DNA from: Thermosynechococcaceae cyanobacterium MS004
Lineage (GTDB): Bacteria > Cyanobacteriota > Cyanobacteriia > Thermosynechococcales > Thermosynechococcaceae
DNA: 64,000 nt
Reading direction: 5' to 3'
Assembly (NCBI GenBank): GCA_022402525.1
Contig: JAKRSB010000112.1
Span: forward strand, 62,001-126,000
Shown here piece by piece: positions 17,318 through 26,615 of the stretch. Under the pieces are notes generated by a model. It made no database searches, was not told where the DNA came from, and worked only from the letters and a program-made list of their open reading frames with translations. Position 1 is the first letter of the stretch. Every line of letters starts with the position of its first letter. A program made the position numbers and the translations under genes.

Positions 17318-17723
17318 TTTTGTACTCCTTTTTGTCGGTAGCCAAACGATTCAAAGTTGGGAACTGAATCAGCAGATATCTTTCTAGGTCTAAGTTTCGA
17401 TGCTAGTAACAAGCACTGAATGAAACAAAGTCCACGAATCACCTGACGGATTAAAATATGTTCCGAACGTTGGTCTACCAATCACTTCAGTTCCCATTGA
17501 AGCGAAGTGAGCCTAGAAGTAACTCTGTAAATGGGTTGAATGTTTCCGTCTCAAACGTCCCTCTTTAAGTGGAGTGTCCTCGCAACAGAAAGAGTCGCTA
17601 GTGGCTCCTTTGGCTGCCCAGATTCCCCTAGCCCCGCTGGTTCGGATCTTAAAGGTGCCCCGGTTCGTGCCAAATTTTGTGTCAGAATTTATGCCAAATT
17701 TTGTGCCAAATAGTGAATGCGGG
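17318..17723. other. Intergenic region between the exported protein and lspA
   Basis: About 400 bp. It contains the 12-bp array at 17669-17716 next to the lspA stop. A 93-codon minus-strand frame overlapping lspA in another phase is a shadow. No further gene supported. Confidence 0.5.
17669..17716. repeat. 12-bp tandem array beside the lspA stop codon
   Basis: GCCAAATTTTGT, GTCAGAATTTAT, GCCAAATTTTGT, GCCAAATAGTGA, ending 8 bp before the lspA stop codon at 17724. The same TTTTGTGCCAA word makes up the 13-bp array at 23544. Confidence 0.8.
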
Positions 17724-18230
17724 CTAAGGAACCTCACTGCGATCCGTGACGGATTTATCCTCTGCCTGAGGCTTCCTCGTCCAGAGCGAGACAAACAAGC
17801 AGGCTAGACCAATATTGATGGCCACATCCGCCACATTAAAGATCGGAAAATTGATAAGCCGAAAGTCTAGGAAATCAATCACCTGGCCTGTCGAAAGCCG
17901 ATCCAGTCCATTCCCAGCAGCGCCCCCTAGCAAAAAACCGTACCCCGCCTGCTCCCAAGACCTGAGGGGTGAGCCAAACAGTCCGTAGTAGATGAGGCCA
18001 AGGGTCACCAATAACGAGAGCCATCGGAGCCAGCCTTCTCCCTGGAATAAGCTAAACGCCGCTCCTCGATTGGTCACGTAGGTAAAGTGAAAAACACCCT
18101 GCCAGATGGGCCAAGATTGGGGAGGATTCGTCAGATCAAAAGTATCCAGCACCCACTGCTTTGTGATGCGGTCTAGGACAAAACTGAGGACAGCAGCAAG
18201 CCAAAACATGGGATTTTTTTTTAGTTTCAT
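17724..18230 (-). CDS. lspA: Lipoprotein signal peptidase (signal peptidase II)
   Basis: 168 residues, four membrane segments. This aspartic protease removes the signal peptide from prolipoproteins in the inner membrane. Both catalytic aspartates are present in their motifs: GNGLDRL and FNVADVAIN. YVTNRGAAFSLF and LGGAAGNGLDR are conserved family sequences. Length is normal. The start ATG 18230 gives a short basic N-terminus before the first helix. Same strand as bioY, but separated from it by 268 bp, so not clearly an operon. Confidence 0.95.
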   Translation of the reverse strand: MKLKKNPMFWLAAVLSFVLDRITKQWVLDTFDLTNPPQSWPIWQGVFHFTYVTNRGAAFSLFQGEGWLRWLSLLVTLGLIYYGLFGSPLRSWEQAGYGFLLGGAAGNGLDRLSTGQVIDFLDFRLINFPIFNVADVAINIGLACLFVSLWTRKPQAEDKSVTDRSEVP

Positions 18231-18450
18231 AGTCAGTTCATTGTCAGGCTACGCCTTTCAAAACCTCAGTTTTTAGGGCTTGTGTCTTCAGGGTTCATAT
18301 TTTCGAGGGTTTTCAGCCTCTATCCCCACTTCTAGGGGTTTAATGCTGTTATTAGAGTCTAATGTCCTGAGCTTAATGTTTGAGGCAAATATTCTGAACC
18401 TACCGACTAGGGGATGCTCGATAAATTCCTTGCCCAGCAAAGCTTTAGAG

Positions 18451-18502
18451 AATTAGTCTCTAGTATTAGTCTCTAGCATTAGTCCCTAGCATTAGTTTCT
18501 AG
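18451..18502. repeat. 13-bp tandem array over the bioY stop codon
   Basis: AATTAGTCTCTAG, TATTAGTCTCTAG, CATTAGTCCCTAG, CATTAGTTTCTAG. The bioY stop (18499-18501, TAG on the minus strand) is in the last unit and each other unit repeats it. Confidence 0.9.
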
Positions 18503-19149
18503 TAAAACAGCAGCACACGTAGGACATAGGCCGAAACAGCCACAGCGCACACAATAATAAACTGTCCCGGCAAAGGAAAAATGGAATACTGCAAAACAGC
18601 GCCCCACCAGTTGACCACCGTCAGCCTCAACACAGACAGCACGCTTAGGTACAGCAGCCCTAGGGTATGAATACAAGCGAGCCCTGAAAGACAGCTAATA
18701 ATGAGCGTTTCGAGTCGTCGCTTTTGCCGAAATGCCAGATGCCCACAGACCCAAGCACCAGGAATAAAGCCCAGCAAGTAACCGAAGGTCGGCTCTTGGA
18801 GATACCCTAACCCGCCACCCTGAGCAAACACCTGAAACCCCGCCAACCCTAAGGCTAGGTAAGCTATTTGCGAAAGTGCGGCAGGACTTCGACCTGCCAT
18901 GCAGCCCACCAGCAGAATGGCCCCAACCTGAAACGTAACGCCTAGGGAATAGGTTGAAACATTGCTAAGATCTATTGGCCAAGCGAGCTTTGGCAGGGGA
19001 ATTGCAACCTCCAGAAAGACGCCGCCAATGGTCAGCAGCAACCCAATGATTGTCCACAGCAGCTTATCGAAGGACGAGAGCGTATTGGCATCCTGCGGCA
19101 CTTTCACGTCTTTCACAAGGGGGGTCACGGGCGAGAGTCGTCTCCACAA
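18499..19149 (-). CDS. bioY: Biotin transporter substrate-binding subunit BioY
   Basis: 216 residues, about six membrane helices. It is the S-component of an ECF-type biotin importer. The family signature GGGLGYLQEPTFGYLLGFIPG is clear, with AYLALGLAGFQVFA just before it. The N-terminal 30 residues are hydrophilic. No BioM/BioN genes are adjacent; cyanobacterial BioY often works alone or with a shared energy-coupling module (family knowledge). No biotin operator was recognised upstream. Confidence 0.85.
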   Translation of the reverse strand: MWRRLSPVTPLVKDVKVPQDANTLSSFDKLLWTIIGLLLTIGGVFLEVAIPLPKLAWPIDLSNVSTYSLGVTFQVGAILLVGCMAGRSPAALSQIAYLALGLAGFQVFAQGGGLGYLQEPTFGYLLGFIPGAWVCGHLAFRQKRRLETLIISCLSGLACIHTLGLLYLSVLSVLRLTVVNWWGAVLQYSIFPLPGQFIIVCAVAVSAYVLRVLLFY

Positions 19150-19642
19150 TTTAGATGGTTTAGCCTTTCTCGTGCTGTTTCTAGCCGCTGGGCCGAGCAG
19201 TGAACAGCAGGGCGATACATTTAAGGACGGTTAAACCTTAAGCCATAATTTCTGGCATTTTAGCACCGTTAAAGTGCGGGCATTCAGGAGAACTAACGGA
19301 AAATAAGGTGTGATAAAGGCTGGTTTTTGGATAGGGCTATGTTAGACCCTCGGTTTAGACAATATTCTTGAAGTGATGTGACGCGCTAGGGGCTAAAGAA
19401 CTGTAACAGTTCCTGACAAGTTTGATAAAGTGCCGCTGACGCGATGATAGGATTCCACCAGAGTCAAGGATCTTGTATGGGTCTATGGGCGGTGATTTAC
19501 GCCACCCTTTTGATTTAATACAGTGCCTAAACGTCTTGATACATTAATTATCAAAAGCACTCAAACGCAATGAGCGGGGCTTGCCTGCTTTGACTTGTGA
19601 AAGGGTGATTTTTTAACTTGCGCCGTTTTGGGAGAAAAGTGC
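19150..19642. other. Divergent promoter region of bioY and psaD
   Basis: About 490 bp with no supported gene. It contains a hairpin at 19487-19507 followed by T-rich sequence. I could not assign a confident psaD promoter or light-response element. Confidence 0.5.
19487..19510 (+). terminator. Hairpin with T-tail in the psaD upstream region
   Basis: GGGCGGTG and CGCCACCC pair (7 of 8 including one G-U) round ATTTA and run into TTTTG. No plus-strand gene ends nearby, so it is either part of the psaD leader or the end of a small RNA. Confidence 0.35.
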
Positions 19643-20065
19643 ATGGCAGAACAATTGACTGGACAGACGCCTTTGTTTGGCGGCAGTACAGGTGGCTTGC
19701 TGAGCAAGGCCAATGTCGAAGAGAAGTATGCAATTACCTGGACGAGTCCAAAGGAGCAGGTGTTTGAGATGCCGACCGGGGGCGCTGCGGTGATGCGCTC
19801 TGGTGAGAATTTGCTCTATCTCGCTCGGAAGGAGCAATGTTTAGCGTTGGGGATTCGCCAGCTTCGGGCAAAGAAGATTACGGATTACAAAATTTATCGC
19901 GTGTTCCCGGACGGAGAATCAACGCTGATTCATCCCAGCGATGGCGTTTTCCCTGAGAAGGTGAATGAAGGTCGGGAGGCCGTCAATAGCGTGCCCCGAT
20001 CGATTGGAGAAAATCCAAACCCGGTTTCTGTGAAGTTTTCTGGCAAAAGAACGATTGATCCATAG
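19643..20065 (+). CDS. psaD: Photosystem I subunit II (PsaD)
   Basis: 140 residues, stromal-side extrinsic subunit of photosystem I that docks ferredoxin. Sequence is typical throughout: [73 protein letters not shown] 19643 is preceded by GGGAGAAAAG; an in-frame TTG at 19628 would add five residues and is unlikely. It is monocistronic with a strong hairpin terminator at 20132, and trpE follows, as in Synechocystis. Confidence 0.97.
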   Translation: MAEQLTGQTPLFGGSTGGLLSKANVEEKYAITWTSPKEQVFEMPTGGAAVMRSGENLLYLARKEQCLALGIRQLRAKKITDYKIYRVFPDGESTLIHPSDGVFPEKVNEGREAVNSVPRSIGENPNPVSVKFSGKRTIDP

Positions 20066-20131
20066 GGACTCAACCCCAAGGGATTCAACCCTTCAGGTTT
20101 CTTTCTTAAGGATTATCTCAAAAAGTAGCTC

Positions 20132-20165
20132 AAGCAGGGTCGTGGCATTGCCATGACCCTGTTTG
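20132..20165 (+). terminator. psaD terminator
   Basis: CAGGGTC and GACCCTG plus TGGC and GCCA form a nearly perfect stem round ATT, ending in TTT, 70 bp after the psaD stop. Confidence 0.8.
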
Positions 20166-20345
20166 GTTTAGTGTTTGGCTTAGACTGACCCGTTGGGTTT
20201 CATCAGGGCAGGTTTGGCAAGGTAGGATATTAGGGCGCTGTAGCGCTCAACGGCTGAAGTGCGTTTGGCAAGTTTTTGGATTGGTAGGATTCAGCTAGGG
20301 TTCGCTTAGGGTTCCGTTTCAGATTCAGTTGCGATCGCAAGATTC

Positions 20346-21872
20346 ATGATTTTCCCAGAGTTTGACGAATTTACTCAACTGGCGCAGAGCGGCAATTTTG
20401 TGCCAGTCTATCGGGAGTGGGTGGCGGATCTAGAAACCCCTGTCTCGGCCTGGTATCGGGTCTGTGCGGGTCAACCCTATAGCTTTTTGCTGGAGTCTGT
20501 GGAAGGAGGCGATCGCCTTGCCCGCTATAGCTTTTTAGGCTGTGATCCGCTGTGGGTACTGGAGGCTAGGGGTGAGGTCACAACGCAAACCCATCGGGAT
20601 GGCTCTGTGGTTGACTTTTCAGGAAATCCTTTTGAGGTACTGGAGGATTGTCTTAAGCCCTACCATCCGGTCAAGCTACCCGAACTGCCCTCTGGCATTG
20701 GCGGGCTGTTTGGATTTTGGGGCTACGAACTGATTCGCTGGATTGAACCACGGGTGCCTATCCATGCTGCAACGGAGCAAGATTTGCCCGATGGCCTCTG
20801 GATGCAGGTGGATAATCTAATTATTTTTGACCAGGTGAAGCGCAAAATCTACGCGATCGCCTACGCAGACCTGCGAGATGAGCCAGATCTGAAGGTGGCC
20901 TACGACAAAGCCTCGGCTCAGGTAGATCAGCTCGTGAAGCGCCTCAAGCAGCCCTTAGATCCGGCTCCCCTGGAGCTGAATCCTAAAGCCGCTGCCCCTC
21001 CCGTGGCCTTTCAGAGCAACGTGACCCAGGCGCAGTATTGCGACAGCGTGGTCAAGGCCAAGGACTACATCAAAGCGGGCGATATTTTTCAGGTGGTGGT
21101 GTCCCAGCGGCTTTCTGTAGAGTACGTGGGTGATCCGTTCTTGCTTTATCGATCGCTGCGTTTGATTAACCCTTCCCCCTACATGGCGTTCATCCAGTTC
21201 CGTCATTGGCAGCTCATTGGCTCTAGTCCAGAGGTGATGGTCAAGGCCGAGCGACAAGCAGACGCCAGCGCCCCGCTCTTGGCCACGGTGCGCCCCATTG
21301 CAGGCACCCGGCCACGGGGGAAAACCTTCGCCGAAGATCAGACCTTTGAAGCTGATTTGCTTCAAGACCCCAAGGAAGTTGCAGAGCATGTGATGCTGGT
21401 GGACTTAGGGCGCAATGACCTAGGCCGAGTGTGCATCAAGGGCAGCGTCCAGGTTGAGCCACAGTCCTTGATGACCATTGAGCGCTATTCCCACGTCATG
21501 CACATTGTGAGTAACGTGATTGGGGAGTTAGCCCCAGGCAAAACAGCCTGGGATTTGCTGAAGGCATGCTTCCCTGCAGGAACCGTCAGCGGGGCACCCA
21601 AGATTCGCGCTATGGAAATTATTCACGAACTCGAAGGCTGCCGGCGAGGACCCTATTCTGGGGTTTATGGCTACTACGATTTTGAAGGCCAGCTCAATTC
21701 AGCCATTACGATCCGCACAATGGTCGTGGAGCATCAGGACGGCGATCACCATCGGGTGAGTGTCCAGGCAGGGGCGGGTCTGGTGGCTGACTCGGTGCCG
21801 GAAAGCGAGTATCAAGAGACGCTCAACAAGGCTAGAGGACTCCTTGAAGCGTTGCGGGTCTTGGGTGTATAA
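20346..21872 (+). CDS. trpE: Anthranilate synthase component I
   Basis: 508 residues, cytoplasmic; makes anthranilate from chorismate and ammonia in tryptophan synthesis. The N-terminal domain (to about 190) has SFLLESVEGGDRLARYSFLG, including a LLES motif that binds tryptophan for feedback inhibition. The chorismate-binding domain shows GDIFQVVVSQR, LIGSSPEVMVK, RPIAGTRPRG, HVMLVDLGRNDLGRV and FPAGTVSGAPKIRAMEII. Normal length. No trpG or trpD adjacent, which is usual for cyanobacteria, where trp genes are scattered. Not a p-aminobenzoate synthase: the trpE-type N-terminus and psaD neighbour both favour TrpE. Confidence 0.95.
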   Translation: MIFPEFDEFTQLAQSGNFVPVYREWVADLETPVSAWYRVCAGQPYSFLLESVEGGDRLARYSFLGCDPLWVLEARGEVTTQTHRDGSVVDFSGNPFEVLEDCLKPYHPVKLPELPSGIGGLFGFWGYELIRWIEPRVPIHAATEQDLPDGLWMQVDNLIIFDQVKRKIYAIAYADLRDEPDLKVAYDKASAQVDQLVKRLKQPLDPAPLELNPKAAAPPVAFQSNVTQAQYCDSVVKAKDYIKAGDIFQVVVSQRLSVEYVGDPFLLYRSLRLINPSPYMAFIQFRHWQLIGSSPEVMVKAERQADASAPLLATVRPIAGTRPRGKTFAEDQTFEADLLQDPKEVAEHVMLVDLGRNDLGRVCIKGSVQVEPQSLMTIERYSHVMHIVSNVIGELAPGKTAWDLLKACFPAGTVSGAPKIRAMEIIHELEGCRRGPYSGVYGYYDFEGQLNSAITIRTMVVEHQDGDHHRVSVQAGAGLVADSVPESEYQETLNKARGLLEALRVLGV

Positions 21873-21926
21873 AGTGGGTGAATGAGTTGGGTGCATGAAG
21901 TTTTGGTCGCATGATTTGGTCGCAGG
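21871..21926. repeat. 13-16-bp imperfect tandem array after the trpE stop
   Basis: AAAGTGGGTGAATG, AGTTGGGTGCATG, AAGTTTTGGTCGCATG, ATTTGGTCGCAGG, starting at the stop codon. Confidence 0.6.
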
Positions 21927-22021
21927 AATTAACACCTGCTGCTAACGGAAGCTGGGGTCTACAATCAATGCTAGGGGAACCCAAACGACTCAGAACTGAC
22001 GCTCGACCTGGAAGACTTTAA

Positions 22022-22570
22022 ATGCCTGAGCCTAATGCAAGAATCGCCGAGACGCTAAAAGCCAAGGCTACAAAAGTTGTGGCGGCAAAAGCTATGGAAG
22101 CAACTGACGCCTACGAGTCTGATTTCTATGCATGGACGCAAGCGCAAGCTGCACTGCTGCGCAGTAAACGGTGGAGCCAAGTTGACCTGCCTAATTTGAT
22201 TGAGGAGATTGAGTCGTTGGGGAGGCAGCAGCGCCAAGAACTCAGAAACCGCCTAGGCATCCTCCTTGGACATTTATTGAAATGGGAATATCAACCTCAC
22301 CATCGCAGCCGAAGCTGGCTGGCAATGCTGCGGGTTCAGCGACGCGACCTATTGCAGCTTCTCCAGGAAAACCCAAGCCTTAAGTCTTACTTAGACAATG
22401 CAGTCCACAAGGCATACCAGAACGGGAGAGATTTGGCGATGGGAGAAACTGATCTGCCGGATCAAACCTTTCCCCAGGCTTGTCCCTATCGCTTGAGCGA
22501 TATTTTGAATGACCGCTTTTATCCTGGGGAGCCGAGTGAGCTGGTAACGGGCGACGAGACACTCTGCTGA
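22022..22570 (+). CDS. DUF29 family protein
   Basis: 182 residues, cytoplasmic. Matches the cyanobacteria-rich DUF29 family: YESDFYAWTQAQAALLRSKR, DLPNLIEEIESLGRQQRQEL, LLGHLLKWEYQP and the C-terminal CPYRLSDILNDRFYPG. The N-terminal 30 residues are Lys/Ala-rich and outside the family core; the core would begin near residue 31. No molecular function is known for the family. Its 3' end overlaps the convergent methyltransferase gene by 52 bp. Confidence 0.85.
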   Translation: MPEPNARIAETLKAKATKVVAAKAMEATDAYESDFYAWTQAQAALLRSKRWSQVDLPNLIEEIESLGRQQRQELRNRLGILLGHLLKWEYQPHHRSRSWLAMLRVQRRDLLQLLQENPSLKSYLDNAVHKAYQNGRDLAMGETDLPDQTFPQACPYRLSDILNDRFYPGEPSELVTGDETLC

Positions 22571-23529
22571 GGTGCTGCGTCCACTGAAGACCAGCGCCAT
22601 CCCGGCCAGAGATCGCTTGGAAGAGGCTGGCGATCGCCTGTCTCTGTATTGTGAAACAGCATGGTGAAGGCCCCGGCTCCCGGATGAAGGTGCGGCCACA
22701 TTCGGTAGCAGGGTAGCTCACTGAGGTGGGACTGATAAGCGGCTAATGGGGGGACAAGCTGGGGCTTAAATTGCGAAAACTTTTTTAAAAACCACTGCCC
22801 GACCTGCTCGTTTTCTTCCGGTGAAAAGGTGCAGGTCATATAGGCCAAATACCCCTGGGGTGCGACCAGATGAGCCGATTGTGCCAGAATCCGCTTTTGG
22901 CGCTGGGCATTCTGCCGAATGGTCAATGGATGGAAGCATCCTGCCGCCTGTCCGCCCTTCGCCAATAAAGACTGCCCCGAACAGGGCGCATCGACGATCG
23001 CCAAGTCTGCGGTTTGGGACAGGTGTAAGGCTAAATGCGCTGGGTCTGTACTGAGGGCGATCGCGGGGTGAATATGACAGCGCTTGAGGTTGCCAATCAG
23101 CATTCCGACGCGCTTGCTGATGGTTTCGTTGCAGATGAGCTGCTGCTGCGCAAAATTTCGAGCCGCAAAAATGCCCTTGCCTCCCGGTGCCGCACAGATA
23201 TCGATCACCACGGTTGGAGAAATCGGGAGTGTCTGCATCACCGAAGCCGCAAATACCGAGGAAAAGTCTAGACAGTAATAGTCCCCTTGGGCATGTAGAG
23301 CATGAAGACCGGGCTGAGTGCCGATCGCCAATCGATCAATAAACGCTGGCTGCCAGGGCAGCGGCGGCTCTACGGTAAAGGGAGCCACTTCTGGCCTTGG
23401 CTTTAGCCATAAAATACAGGATTGATGGGGGGTAGGGTGAACTAATGCCTCCACAAAGGCCGTCTGCTCCAGCGGATCTACAAAAAGTTTCTGGCTTAAC
23501 TTAAGCAGGAGCTTGGAAGCTGAAGACAT
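22519..23529 (-). CDS. RsmB/NOP2-type RNA m5C methyltransferase
   Basis: 336 residues from ATG 23529. It methylates C5 of a cytosine in RNA using SAM. Motif I is VIDICAAPGGKG; motif IV VDAPCSGQS holds one catalytic cysteine; motif VI YMTCTFSPEENE holds the second. GNLKRC and ICNETISKRVGML lie between. A longer frame back to ATG 23610 would run through a 13-bp tandem array whose unit is not a multiple of three, so the shorter start is preferred. The C-terminal tail (after about residue 290) is short, without the extra domain of RsmF. rRNA or tRNA target unknown. The 3' end overlaps DUF29 on the opposite strand. Confidence 0.85.
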   Translation of the reverse strand: MSSASKLLLKLSQKLFVDPLEQTAFVEALVHPTPHQSCILWLKPRPEVAPFTVEPPLPWQPAFIDRLAIGTQPGLHALHAQGDYYCLDFSSVFAASVMQTLPISPTVVIDICAAPGGKGIFAARNFAQQQLICNETISKRVGMLIGNLKRCHIHPAIALSTDPAHLALHLSQTADLAIVDAPCSGQSLLAKGGQAAGCFHPLTIRQNAQRQKRILAQSAHLVAPQGYLAYMTCTFSPEENEQVGQWFLKKFSQFKPQLVPPLAAYQSHLSELPCYRMWPHLHPGAGAFTMLFHNTETGDRQPLPSDLWPGWRWSSVDAAPQQSVSSPVTSSLGSPG

Positions 23530-23543
23530 TAACTCAACGTGAG

Positions 23544-23608
23544 AAGATTTTGTGCCAAGATTTTGTGCCAAGGTTTTGCGCCAAGATTTTGTGTCGAGAT
23601 TTTGTGCC
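23544..23608. repeat. 13-bp tandem array, five units, at the methyltransferase 5' end
   Basis: AAGATTTTGTGCC twice, AAGGTTTTGCGCC, AAGATTTTGTGTC, GAGATTTTGTGCC. It lies just upstream of the preferred start codon. Confidence 0.9.
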
Positions 23609-23715
23609 AAGATGCGATGCGATCGCAGCTTTGAACGCAGCCTTAAACGTGAGCTTACCCCCTACTCTCTCGCCTTTAGGCACAAGCTGCCGCGTCCCTA
23701 TTCTATGCTCATGAA

Positions 23716-25335
23716 ATGCTGAATTACCTGAAAGCCCACTTTAATCGAGCGTGGCTGCTTAACTTTGGCGGGTCTATTGGCGTCCCCATCATCTTTTTTC
23801 TGGTCGTCTATGGGCTGATGCCCGTTAGCGATACCCTTCAGTTTGACCCCGATGAAGGCATTGAGCTAGCCAAGGTCTTGCTCTATCGCCAGGGCTATAC
23901 CCTGTATGACCAAATCTGGAACGACCAGCCGCCCCTCCTCACAATTTTGTTGGCGCATTGGCTGGGGGTTTGGGGGCAGAGCATCACCGCAGCACGGCTG
24001 CTGATTTTGGGGTTTGCAGCGGTACTGGTGGGTGCTTTTTACAGTACGCTGCGGCTCAATCTGCGATCGCGGTATGCCTTGGCTGGCACCTTTGGGCTAT
24101 GTCTCACCTTTGGCTTTTTGCGCTTGAGCGTTTCTGTGATGCGGGGGTTGCCTGCCCTGGCCTTAGCAATGCTGGCGGTCTACTGGCTTTTGCTGGGGCA
24201 GTCTCAAAGACAGGCTAATTCCTCTAGTTCTGAAGATTTTAGGCGACGCGGCTGGTGGGGGTGGATTGCGGCATCAGGGGTCTGTTTTGGCCTCTCGCTG
24301 CAAATTAAGTTTGTCACGCTACTGCTGGTTCCAGCCTATCTTGCTCAGCTTTTGGGTCTGGAGAACGTGTTTGGGCTGGGCAAAATACGACGCGATCGTG
24401 GCCCCATCTATCTAATCCATCGAACTGCCCCATATCGGATCATCCTGCCCGTTGCCCTTTGGAGCCTCTGCGGTGGCCTTACGTTTGTGATCACGGGCCT
24501 GCTCACCGATGCCTTTCATCCCGCCCAGCTCATCGATACCCATCTCGCCGCTAGCCAAGCAACGCTCCAGCGTGAGCCAAGCTGGCTTAGGCTTGTGATG
24601 TTTTTGGCGCAGGACTTTGACTATTCAGCATTGGCAGGCATGGGGATCTGGCTGCTGCTGCGCTGCAAACCCGCGCACATCCCCACCTTTCCCCTCTATT
24701 GGCTAATCACCGTCCTCCTGGTATTAAGCTTCCATCAACCCCTGTGGGATCACTATTCTCTGATGGTGCTCATTCCGGTGGTCTGGTTGGCGACGGTGGC
24801 CCTAGCCCAGCTTGGGCAGACCGGGCTCACCCTAAAGCCTTGGAAACGATCCACTTGCTCTAAAACTGGAGTGGTGCTGGTTATGCTTGCGATCGCCCTA
24901 ATTCCCGTCAAGCTGGGCATCAACGCAGTTATCAATCAGCAGCTCGTTCAGGCATCCCGCCAGCAGGCTCCGGTCATTGCCGCGCTCATGAGGCACCAAG
25001 CCCAAACCCGCTGGCTGTTCACTGACCTTCCCATTGCCTCTTTTTATACCAATCTCAAAGTCTTGCCAGAACTTGCGGTCTTCTCCACCAAGCGCATTGA
25101 ATCCGGTAACCTAAGCAACGCTGTACTTCTGCATCTTTTGCAAACTGCTCAGCCCGAACAAGTCTTACTAGGGCGCTATCCAAAGATTCAGAGTGCTTTG
25201 CAGCCCTACCTAGCGGCTCACTATGTGCGGCAGTACCAGCAAGGGCAAATCTCGCTATACGTCCTGAAATCCCTTGTCGAAACGCGATTGTCCATGATTC
25301 CCGCCGTGCCAACAGCGCGCCCCCCGGCGCTTTAG
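23716..25335 (+). CDS. GT39-like integral membrane glycosyltransferase
   Basis: 539 residues with about ten hydrophobic segments. The first outside loop carries DPDEGIELAKVLLYRQGYTLYDQIWNDQPPL, the acidic DEG motif and following pattern of the PMT/ArnT (GT39/GT83) superfamily, which transfer sugars from polyprenyl phosphates on the outer face of the membrane. The C-terminal 100 residues after the last helix form a soluble domain. The acceptor is unknown. Not in the main glycan cluster (29101-39885), but two other polytopic proteins there share its general design. Start ATG 23716. Confidence 0.75.
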   Translation: MLNYLKAHFNRAWLLNFGGSIGVPIIFFLVVYGLMPVSDTLQFDPDEGIELAKVLLYRQGYTLYDQIWNDQPPLLTILLAHWLGVWGQSITAARLLILGFAAVLVGAFYSTLRLNLRSRYALAGTFGLCLTFGFLRLSVSVMRGLPALALAMLAVYWLLLGQSQRQANSSSSEDFRRRGWWGWIAASGVCFGLSLQIKFVTLLLVPAYLAQLLGLENVFGLGKIRRDRGPIYLIHRTAPYRIILPVALWSLCGGLTFVITGLLTDAFHPAQLIDTHLAASQATLQREPSWLRLVMFLAQDFDYSALAGMGIWLLLRCKPAHIPTFPLYWLITVLLVLSFHQPLWDHYSLMVLIPVVWLATVALAQLGQTGLTLKPWKRSTCSKTGVVLVMLAIALIPVKLGINAVINQQLVQASRQQAPVIAALMRHQAQTRWLFTDLPIASFYTNLKVLPELAVFSTKRIESGNLSNAVLLHLLQTAQPEQVLLGRYPKIQSALQPYLAAHYVRQYQQGQISLYVLKSLVETRLSMIPAVPTARPPAL

Positions 25336-25417
25336 ACGGGCAAGGCGATACGCTATGCTGGAAACTGCGCAATTTTTTCCTCCGCACCCCTCTCCCTTTA
25401 CCTAAAGCGAAAAACCA

Positions 25418-26509
25418 ATGCTCAGAGCTGGTATTGTTGGTCTGCCCAACGTCGGTAAATCAACGCTGTTTAATGCGCTGGTCGCCAATGCCAAGGCAGA
25501 AGCGGCTAATTTCCCCTTTTGCACCATTGAACCCAACGTTGGCGTTGTCTCCGTCCCCGATGAACGCCTCCAAGTCTTGGCAAATATCAGCAGCTCTGCA
25601 GAAATTGTGCCCACAAGGGTTGAATTTGTGGATATTGCGGGACTGGTCAAAGGCGCGAGCCAAGGTGAGGGATTAGGCAATAAGTTTTTGGCAAATATCC
25701 GCGAGGTGGATGCAATTGTCCATGTGGTGCGTTGTTTTGAAGATGACGATATTATTCACGTCTCTGGCTCCGTTGACCCAATTCGCGATATTGAGATTAT
25801 TAACCTAGAGCTGATTTTGACCGATCTCGACCAGGTAGAGCGCCGCATTGAGCGCACCCGCAAACAGGCGCGCACGAGCAAAGAAGCGCAGTTTGAGCTA
25901 ACGGTCTTAGAAAAGATTGCTGAACTGCTGAATGCCGAAAAACCAGCCCGACTGGCGCAACTCTCGGAAGAGGAACTTGCGGCAGTGCAGGGCCTTGGCC
26001 TCTTGACCCTGAAGCCCATTATCTATGCCGCCAACGTCAGCGAAGATGATCTGGCGGCCGGGAACGATTTTGTAAAACAGGTGCAGGCGATCGCCACTCA
26101 CGAAAAAGCCGAAGTTGCGGTGGTCTCGGCTCAGGTGGAGTCCGAGCTTATCGAGCTATCCGAGGAAGAGCGCGGCGACTTCCTGGATTCTCTGGGCGTC
26201 ACCGAAGGCGGCCTCAAGACGTTGATTCGCGCCACCTATACGCTGTTAGGGCTAAGAACCTACTTTACCTGCGGCCCCAAAGAAACCCGTGCCTGGACGA
26301 TTACGACCGGAATGAAAGCGCCCCAAGCGGCTGGGGTGATCCACACCGACTTTGAGCGCGGCTTTATCCGAGCCGAAACGGTTGCCTACAAAGATCTTGT
26401 GGCCACTGGGTCGATGGGTGCTGCGAAAGAAAAAGGGCTTGTCCGCAGTGAAGGCAAAGAATATGTGGTGCAAGAAGGCGACGTGCTGCTGTTCCGGTTT
26501 AATGTTTAG
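25418..26509 (+). CDS. ychF: Ribosome-binding ATPase YchF
   Basis: 363 residues, Obg-related P-loop protein that prefers [17 protein letters not shown] is the P-loop, [20 protein letters not shown] covers G3 and the switch, and the G4 position reads NVSEDD instead of NKxD, the family hallmark behind ATP preference. The C-terminal TGS domain has [35 protein letters not shown]. Full length. Binds ribosomes and is linked to stress response (family knowledge). A hairpin overlaps its stop codon. Confidence 0.95.
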   Translation: MLRAGIVGLPNVGKSTLFNALVANAKAEAANFPFCTIEPNVGVVSVPDERLQVLANISSSAEIVPTRVEFVDIAGLVKGASQGEGLGNKFLANIREVDAIVHVVRCFEDDDIIHVSGSVDPIRDIEIINLELILTDLDQVERRIERTRKQARTSKEAQFELTVLEKIAELLNAEKPARLAQLSEEELAAVQGLGLLTLKPIIYAANVSEDDLAAGNDFVKQVQAIATHEKAEVAVVSAQVESELIELSEEERGDFLDSLGVTEGGLKTLIRATYTLLGLRTYFTCGPKETRAWTITTGMKAPQAAGVIHTDFERGFIRAETVAYKDLVATGSMGAAKEKGLVRSEGKEYVVQEGDVLLFRFNV

Positions 26510-26533
26510 CGGATTGCTTCGCTAAAAAACATT
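26501..26533 (+). terminator. Stem-loop over the ychF stop codon
   Basis: AATGTTTAGCG and CGCTAAAAAACATT pair with a three-base bulge and an 8-base loop. The TAG stop is in the left arm. Confidence 0.5.
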
Positions 26534-26615
26534 AACTCCCTCCCATTCTTTCTAAATTTTGGCGAAGGGAAATCAGCGATCGCGCTTGTCCCCCTTAGGC
26601 CCCATTTGCCGCCGA

